NCBI RefSeq assembly: GCF_023147585.1
Contig: NZ_JAHXOZ010000009.1
Location: 62,001 to 126,000 of the forward strand
Direction of reading: 5' to 3'
DNA: 64,000 nt
DNA from: Micrococcus sp. EYE_212
Lineage (GTDB): Bacteria > Actinomycetota > Actinomycetes > Actinomycetales > Micrococcaceae
Shown here: positions 59,752 through 64,000 of the stretch, in pieces
Numbering within the stretch: position 1 is the first letter of the stretch
Layout of the letters: every line of letters starts with the position of its first letter
Notes under the pieces: model-generated
What the model saw: only the letters and a program-made list of their open reading frames with translations
Told to the model about the DNA's origin: nothing
The model's database searches: none
Program-made: the position numbers and the translations under genes

Positions 59752-60681
59752 GTCGAACAGCGCGTCCTCGGCCTGCTCGTCCGTGAGCCGTCCGTCCCGG
59801 CGGCGCCGCACGGGCTGGGGGCGCGGCGGGCGGCGGGCGGCGAACGTGCCGTCGTCGACGGCGTCCTCGAGGGCGTCCGCGCGGTCGTTGCGGGCGCGCA
59901 TCCACGCCGAGTAGCCCCACACGCCGAAGCCCATGGCCGCGAAGAGGTACCACTGGATGGCGTAGGAGAGGTGCGGGCCCTCGTCGAGCGTGGGCTCCAC
60001 GAGCCTCTGCGGCGCGGTCTCCGCGGCCGGGTCCTCGCTCACCATGATCCCGTACGCGGTGTCCGCCACGGGCTCGCCGACGACCCGGCCGATCTCCGGC
60101 AGGTCGATCGAGGCGACCTGCCCCTCGGGGGCGTCGCGGTCCAGGGTGGGCTCGCCGGGCTTGACGCGCACGACGGCGGACACCTCGCCCTCCGGCGGCG
60201 CCGGCACCACGTCGGGCCGTCCGGGGGTGTCGCCCACGGGCAGCCAGCCGCGGTCCACCACGACGACGACGCCCTCGTCCGTGCGGAACGGCACCAGCAC
60301 CTCGTAGCCGGGGCGGCCGGCGCGGGGGCGGTTGCGGGCGATCAGCGTCTCCTCCACGAGGTACTCCCCGCTCAGGGTCACAGGCGTCCACTCGTCCTGG
60401 GCGTCGAAGTCCGTGAACATCCGCTCGGCCTTGGCGAACGGCACGGCGTCGTCGTCGTAGTTCTCCAGCACGCGGTTGACCTCGTGCATCTTCTGCACAC
60501 GCCGGTCCCACTGCCACTGCGCGAGGTAGTGGCACGCGAACGCGAAGAGGACGCACACGAGGAGTCCGAGGATCCAGGGCCCCGTGGCGAGGAAGCCGAA
60601 CCGCAGGCGGGGCAGGCGCTCCGTGGCCGTGTCCCCGGGGGGACGGCGGGAGCCGACGCGGGGGCCGGTGGCGGTGCTCAT
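59749..60681 (-). CDS. SURF1 family cytochrome oxidase assembly protein
   Basis: 310 aa. Two membrane helices bracket a periplasmic domain: LATGPWILGLLVCVLFAFAC near 30-50, and YAIQWYLFAAMGFGVWGYSAW near 240. WQWDRRVQKM after helix 1 and VDRGWLPVGD and EGPHLSYAIQWYLFA are SURF1 signatures. It helps assemble the heme a3-CuB centre of aa3 oxidase. The C-terminal 55 residues are Arg/Asp-rich and cytoplasmic. The ATG at 60681 overlaps the upstream small gene by ATGA. It belongs functionally with ctaA and ctaB. Confidence 0.93.
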   Translation of the reverse strand: MSTATGPRVGSRRPPGDTATERLPRLRFGFLATGPWILGLLVCVLFAFACHYLAQWQWDRRVQKMHEVNRVLENYDDDAVPFAKAERMFTDFDAQDEWTPVTLSGEYLVEETLIARNRPRAGRPGYEVLVPFRTDEGVVVVVDRGWLPVGDTPGRPDVVPAPPEGEVSAVVRVKPGEPTLDRDAPEGQVASIDLPEIGRVVGEPVADTAYGIMVSEDPAAETAPQRLVEPTLDEGPHLSYAIQWYLFAAMGFGVWGYSAWMRARNDRADALEDAVDDGTFAARRPPRPQPVRRRRDGRLTDEQAEDALFD

Positions 60682-61052
60682 GCGGGGACCTCATCGTCGG
60701 GGTGGTCGGGGTGGTCGGGTTGGTCGGGGGCCACGAGGGGCCGGACGCGGCGCAGGAAGCCGCGCACCTCGAGGAAGTCCCCGAGGTGGGCGCGATGCTC
60801 GCGGCAGGCGAGCCACGTCTTGGTCCGCTCGGGAGCGTGCACGCGGGGGTTGTTCCACTCGAGCGCCCACACCGCGTCGGCGCGGCAGCCGCGGCGCGAG
60901 CACGGATGCGGATCGCCGGGCCCGGCGGCCACGCCGGCGGGTCCCCCGACGGGCCCGGGCGTGGCGCCCGGAACGGAGCCCGGCGCGGGGGAGGACCCCG
61001 CGGCGAGGGCTCCGAGCAGGTCCATGCCGCCGAGCGGGCCCGCGGTGCTCAT
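60678..61052 (-). CDS. small Cys/His protein upstream of SURF1
   Basis: 124 aa, not recognised as a named family. A Pro/Gly-rich N-terminal half precedes a compact domain with CSRRGCRADAVWALEWNNP and WLACREHRAHLGDFLEVRGF: three Cys and nearby His form a possible zinc-binding site (C-x4-C...C-x2-H). The tail PDQPDHPDHPDDE is a short His-Asp repeat. Its stop overlaps the SURF1 start, and its start overlaps the DUF3099 gene stop by ATGA, so it is translated within a three-gene operon DUF3099-this gene-SURF1. Homologues in this position are known in Micrococcaceae but without function. Confidence 0.75.
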   Translation of the reverse strand: MSTAGPLGGMDLLGALAAGSSPAPGSVPGATPGPVGGPAGVAAGPGDPHPCSRRGCRADAVWALEWNNPRVHAPERTKTWLACREHRAHLGDFLEVRGFLRRVRPLVAPDQPDHPDHPDDEVPA

Positions 61053-61444
61053 GCGCCCGCCTCCCCACCGGTCCGCGGCCCGGGCAGGGCCCGGCGCCGG
61101 TCGAGGACGGGGTCCGCCACGACGTCGCCCGTCAGGACCACGCGCTGCGGCGCCGCGGGGCCGGACTCCTCGGGGACGGGGAGGGCGGCGGCGCCCGAGT
61201 CCACGCGGCGCAGCGTGCCGGAGCGCTCGGGGCCGGCATTGTTCACGGAGACCACCGCGATGTAGGGCAGGGCTACGGCGCCCAGGATGAACGCGAGCTG
61301 GAGCCAGCCGTGCGTGAAGAGGGCGGCCACGAAGCACAGCGTGCGGACGCCCATCTGGAGGAGGTAGACGCGCATGCGGTGCGAGCGGTCCTCGCTGCGG
61401 GCCGGCGCGGCGGTGGTGACCCCCTGGACCGGGCGGGTGGTCAT
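61049..61444 (-). CDS. DUF3099 membrane protein
   Basis: 131 aa. Two hydrophobic segments (about 35-50 and 52-68) with the family core RMRVYLLQMGVRTLCFVAAL and GAVALPYIAVVSVNNAG, matching DUF3099, a small actinobacterial membrane family of unknown function. GGAGGTGA before the ATG at 61444 is a very strong ribosome binding site. First gene of the DUF3099-small protein-SURF1 operon, divergent from fabG. Confidence 0.82.
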   Translation of the reverse strand: MTTRPVQGVTTAAPARSEDRSHRMRVYLLQMGVRTLCFVAALFTHGWLQLAFILGAVALPYIAVVSVNNAGPERSGTLRRVDSGAAALPVPEESGPAAPQRVVLTGDVVADPVLDRRRALPGPRTGGEAGA

Positions 61445-62371
<927 letters not shown>

Positions 62372-62415
62372 CCCGCCCCCTCACCCTTCCCACCCCAGGC
62401 AGAAAGGCCCCGAGC

Positions 62416-63180
62416 ATGACTGAGACAGACCTCACCGGACGCGGCGTCGTCGTCACCGGCTCCTCCCGCGGCATCGGCGCGGAGACCGCGCGGCTGCTGG
62501 CGGCCCGCGGCGCCGGCGTCGTGGTGAACTACCGCCAGAAGGCCCCGCGCGCGAACAAGGTGGTCGCCGCCATCGAGGAGGCCGGCGGCCGCGCCGTGGC
62601 CGTGGGCGGCGACGTCACGAAGGCCGAGGACCGCGCCGCCCTGCTCGACGCCGCCGTCGAGGCGTTCGGCTCGCTGGATGTGCTCGTGCTCAACGCCTCC
62701 GGCGGCATGGAGTCCCAGTTCGGCGAGGACTACGCCATGACGCTCAACCGGGACGCGCAGGCCGCCCTCGCGGACGCCGCCCTCGAGCGGATGGGGGAGG
62801 GTGGGCAGATCGTGTTCGTCACCTCGCACCAGGCGCACTTCATCGACGAGGTGGACACCATGGAGTCCTACGAGCCCGTGGCCCGCTCCAAGCGCGCCGG
62901 AGAGCTCGCGCTGCGCGAGCGCATCCCCGCGTTCGCGGAGAAGGGCCTGGGCTTCGCGGTGGTCTCGGGCGACATGATCGAGGGCACCATCACCGCCACG
63001 CTGCTCAACCGCGCGGAGCCGGGCGCCATCGAGGCGCGCCGTGAGGCGGCCGGGAAGCTGTACACGGTGGAGGAGTTCGCGTCCGAGGTGGCCGCCCTGG
63101 TGGGGCGCACCGACCTCGAGGTGGGCCACACCGAGCTCGTGGGCGGCGCCCGCGACTTCCTGGCCCGCCACCGGGGCTGA
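62416..63180 (+). CDS. SDR family oxidoreductase with Y-x6-K motif, enoyl-reductase candidate
   Basis: 254 aa. Rossmann motif TGSSRGIGAE and LVLNASGG; the Ser region is VFVTSHQAHF. The active-site Tyr-x3-Lys of ordinary SDRs is missing: VARSK has Val where Tyr should be. Instead Tyr-x6-Lys is present (YEPVARSK), the spacing of FabI, InhA and FabL enoyl-ACP reductases. The TGSSRGIG loop fits FabL. With fabG 44 bp upstream, it could be the enoyl-ACP reductase of FASII. AAAGG precedes the ATG at 62416. The alternative is a degenerate SDR. Converges with serB across a terminator. Confidence 0.8.
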   Translation: MTETDLTGRGVVVTGSSRGIGAETARLLAARGAGVVVNYRQKAPRANKVVAAIEEAGGRAVAVGGDVTKAEDRAALLDAAVEAFGSLDVLVLNASGGMESQFGEDYAMTLNRDAQAALADAALERMGEGGQIVFVTSHQAHFIDEVDTMESYEPVARSKRAGELALRERIPAFAEKGLGFAVVSGDMIEGTITATLLNRAEPGAIEARREAAGKLYTVEEFASEVAALVGRTDLEVGHTELVGGARDFLARHRG

Positions 63181-63186
63181 GCCGCC

Positions 63187-63215
63187 GGCTGCTCGGGCTC
63201 AGAGCCCGAGCAGCC
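63187..63215. terminator. bidirectional terminator SDR / serB
   Basis: GGCTGCTCGGGCTC-A-GAGCCCGAGCAGCC is a perfect 29-bp odd palindrome. It covers the stop codon and last codons of serB. Confidence 0.75.
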
Positions 63216-64000
63216 AGCGCAGCGGGGTGAACGAGGGCACGTCGAGCACCACGTCGGCGTGCTCGCGCAGCGCCGGCTTGGCGCACAGGGCCACCCCGCA
63301 CCCCGCGGCCGTCAGCAGGTCGATGTCGTTGGCGCCGTCTCCCACCGCCACGACGGCGGTCTCCGCGACGCCCGCGTCGGCCGCCCACGCGCGCAGCATG
63401 GCCGCCTTGGCGGCGCGGTCCACCACGGTCCCGACAACGCGCCCCGTGAGGCGCCCGTCCGCGGCCTCGAGCTCGTTCGCGCAGTAGGCGTGCAGGCCCC
63501 ACGCGGCCGCGAGCGGGGCGAGCACCGAGGTGAACCCGCCCGAGACGGCGCAGACCCGACCCCCGGCCGCGTGCACGGCGGCGATCAGCTCGAGCGCGCC
63601 GTCCGTGGGGCGCACGGCGTCCACGACCTCCTCGACCACGCCCACGGGCAGGCCCGCGAGCGCCTCGACGCGCGCGTGGAGGGACTGGGCGAAGTCGAGC
63701 TCGCCGCGCATGGCCCGCTCCGTGACCTCGGCGACCTCCGCCTCGCGCCCGGCGTGCGCCGCGAGCAGCTCGATGACCTCCTGCTGGATCAGCGTGGAGT
63801 CGACGTCGGTCACCACGAGCGGGTGCGGGTTCGCCGTCGCGTCCTCGGGCAGCGTCAGCGCGGCCCATCCGGGACCCGGATCGGGAGCCGCGGCCCACGC
63901 GTCGCTCAGGAACCGCCAGCCCACGAGGCCGTCCGCGGCGACGCGCTCGGCGCCCTCCGGCACGCCCTCCGGCGTGCCCGCGGGACCAGGGGCGCCGGCG
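63199..64000 (-). CDS. serB: phosphoserine phosphatase, start unresolved
   Basis: HAD superfamily phosphatase for the last step of serine synthesis. Motif I DVDSTLI, motif II VSGGFTS and motif III GDGANDIDLL are intact, with the SerB cap including AGREAEVAEVTERAMRGELD. A GTG at 63963 would give 254 aa, but the frame stays open to the window edge (AGAPGPAGTPEG...), and many actinobacterial SerB proteins are longer with an N-terminal ACT-like region. The true start may lie outside the window. Confidence 0.93.
   Translation of the reverse strand, partial: AGAPGPAGTPEGVPEGAERVAADGLVGWRFLSDAWAAAPDPGPGWAALTLPEDATANPHPLVVTDVDSTLIQQEVIELLAAHAGREAEVAEVTERAMRGELDFAQSLHARVEALAGLPVGVVEEVVDAVRPTDGALELIAAVHAAGGRVCAVSGGFTSVLAPLAAAWGLHAYCANELEAADGRLTGRVVGTVVDRAAKAAMLRAWAADAGVAETAVVAVGDGANDIDLLTAAGCGVALCAKPALREHADVVLDVPSFTPLRWLLGL

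Overview
The window is about 73% GC, densely coded and made almost entirely of actinobacterial core genes. Gene content and order (rapZ-yvcK-whiA behind uvrC, the tkt-tal-pgi-zwf-opcA operon, sufR-sufBDC, the ctaB/ctaA pair with SURF1, an rpsA with four S1 repeats) point to the Micrococcaceae, most likely Micrococcus luteus or a close relative. The genus is inferred from synteny and codon use; no rRNA is present to test it. No tRNA, rRNA, CRISPR array or prophage was seen, and no gene-free stretch exceeds 300 bp.

Layout. 1-6034: a partial hotdog thioesterase (-), then polA followed by two tandem Eis-like acetyltransferases. 6158-9679: rpsA, facing an RsmC-like methyltransferase and a YigZ/IMPACT protein on the other strand. 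9817-17793: a BCCT osmolyte transporter fused to a degenerate CoaE domain, true coaE, uvrB, an MFS transporter, and a SatD-like regulator with its membrane partner. 17878-21204: a DUF1445 protein and two TerC paralogues, the second behind a probable yybP-ykoY (Mn2+) riboswitch. 21244-26095 (-): S33 peptidase, DUF3516 helicase and a metallo-beta-lactamase-fold hydrolase. 26291-34943 (+): uvrA, plsC, uvrC, rapZ, yvcK, whiA. 35142-40491 (+): sodA, gap, an intact IS481-family insertion, pgk, tpiA, secG. 40630-48095 (-): tkt-tal-pgi-zwf-opcA. 48330-52132: ctaB (+), ctaA and an ABC-2 exporter pair (-). 52273-56902 (+): sufR-sufB-sufD-sufC-sufT-like. 57071-63963: a YpfJ metallopeptidase (-), an ABC-F ATPase (+), SURF1 and two small genes (-), fabG and a second SDR (+), and serB (-).

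How the genes work together. Most of nucleotide excision repair (uvrA, uvrB, uvrC, and polA for resynthesis) lies within 32 kb. Lower glycolysis (gap, pgk, tpiA) sits beside the oxidative and non-oxidative pentose phosphate genes, with RapZ, YvcK and WhiA between DNA repair and carbon metabolism. The ctaA/ctaB and SURF1 genes serve heme A synthesis and aa3 oxidase assembly. The suf operon builds Fe-S clusters but lacks local sufS and sufU.

Regulatory style. Many genes have a TANNNT -10 hexamer ending 6-8 nt before the start codon, predicting leaderless mRNAs (uvrB, uvrA, yigZ, satD-like, the DUF3516 helicase, ypfJ, the ABC ATPase). Convergent gene ends almost always share a perfect bidirectional hairpin.

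Points most worth following up: the BCCT-CoaE fusion; the transposase stop codon supplied by the duplicated CTAG target, plus a hairpin over its ribosome binding site; the twin palindromes at the satD-like promoter; the FabL-like Y-x6-K short-chain reductase beside fabG; and a C12G13C6 homopolymer block nested in a long inverted repeat.
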